Source: Parasponia andersonii (lineage: Eukaryota > Streptophyta > Magnoliopsida > Rosales > Cannabaceae). Taken from it: DNA of 64,000 bases. The number at the start of each line of letters is the position of its first letter. Positions within the stretch are counted from its first letter, which is position 1. Below, in pieces: positions 63,901 through 64,000 of the stretch. The position numbers were made by a program, and so were the translations under genes. The DNA lies in NCBI GenBank assembly GCA_002914805.1, contig JXTB01000140.1, forward strand, positions 790,069-854,068, in the 5' to 3' direction. The notes beneath the pieces were generated by a model, which searched no databases, was not told the origin of the DNA, and was given only the letters and a program-made list of their open reading frames with translations.

Positions 63901-64000
63901 CCTCGTCTCAGAATCTTGCTAAGCACCTGTAGGAGAGTTTTCATTCGGTAATACTGAAATGAGCTTCTTAGGATAAGGTACTAGGTAGACTATATAAGGC
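60991..64000. other. AT-rich region with a GC-rich island, no gene seen
   Basis: Very AT-rich except 62330-62780. A frame of 196 codons covers the GC-rich part (62183-62773), but it starts in AT-rich non-coding-like sequence, shows no domain, and overlaps open frames on the other strand, so I do not call a gene. Sequence such as tgttagaataatgtcc (61011) and the cccattggagcttggg-like stretch near 62103 resembles LTR retroelement leader DNA. No primer binding site or second LTR was found. Confidence 0.5.
62417..62600. repeat. 97-bp GC-rich direct repeat, two units plus a partial
   Basis: Units start with tggccaac(c/c)yatgcat at 62417 and 62514 and share tgcgcat..gtgcgggcac..cc-ttgg blocks at matching offsets (62450 and 62547). 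A related partial block, tgtgcatgtagcacgggca, precedes them at 62375. Confidence 0.8.

Overview
This is a 64 kb stretch of plant nuclear DNA, almost certainly from a eudicot. The genes are split by many short AT-rich introns with GT..AG borders. The proteins are plant families (P-type plasma-membrane proton pump, h-type thioredoxin, a class VII receptor-like cytoplasmic kinase), the intergenic DNA is AT-rich, and Copia, Gypsy and LINE retroelements are abundant and decayed. I cannot name the species from the sequence. Assembly gaps lie at 8210-8233 and 25178-25615, and a single N at 13595 falls inside a gene.

Layout. 1-6745 is an old minus-strand Copia element (family A) that runs off the left edge and is split by a second Copia element (family B, 1839-6698, plus strand) with a perfect 5-bp target duplication. 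6746-11050 is AT-rich intergenic DNA. 11273-17608 (+) is a 21-exon plasma-membrane H+-ATPase. 19077-19732 (-) is a three-exon h-type thioredoxin of the N-acylated class. 21035-24568 (-) is a ten-exon mitochondrial MidA/NDUFAF7-type methyltransferase. 24688-24760 (+) is tRNA-Ala(AGC). 25030-25790 holds a LINE-type RNase H relic cut by the large gap. 26147-26653 (-) is a single-exon small membrane protein of unknown function.

28.9-40.25 kb is a repeat domain. It has two copies of a composite repeat (a tandem array of roughly 75-bp units, an A-rich spacer, a tRNA-like segment and a tail). The right copy is broken by a Gypsy element (32074-38652) that keeps gag and protease but has lost pol, and the junction was later tandemly duplicated. 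40480-43406 (+) is the ten-exon CLP1 gene (mRNA 3'-end cleavage factor), with a cluster of TGGGCC-type promoter motifs. 43948-50622 is a full-length but dead family A Copia element, 541 bp downstream of CLP1. 52692-55558 (+) is a six-exon RLCK-VII kinase resembling the PBL34/35/36 group. 58243-60990 (-) is a 5'-truncated LINE. 61-64 kb is AT-rich with an isolated GC-rich patch carrying 97-bp direct repeats; I see no gene there.

The host genes are unrelated single-copy loci (membrane energisation, redox, complex I assembly, RNA processing, signalling) and do not form a pathway or cluster. I found no clear new biological system. The most unusual points are the composite array repeat, an H+-ATPase exon silently lost at a one-base N, and a thioredoxin intron whose acceptor follows a long A tract instead of a pyrimidine tract. 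Exon borders were placed by eye from splice dinucleotides, reading phase and remembered family sequences; no alignment was run.
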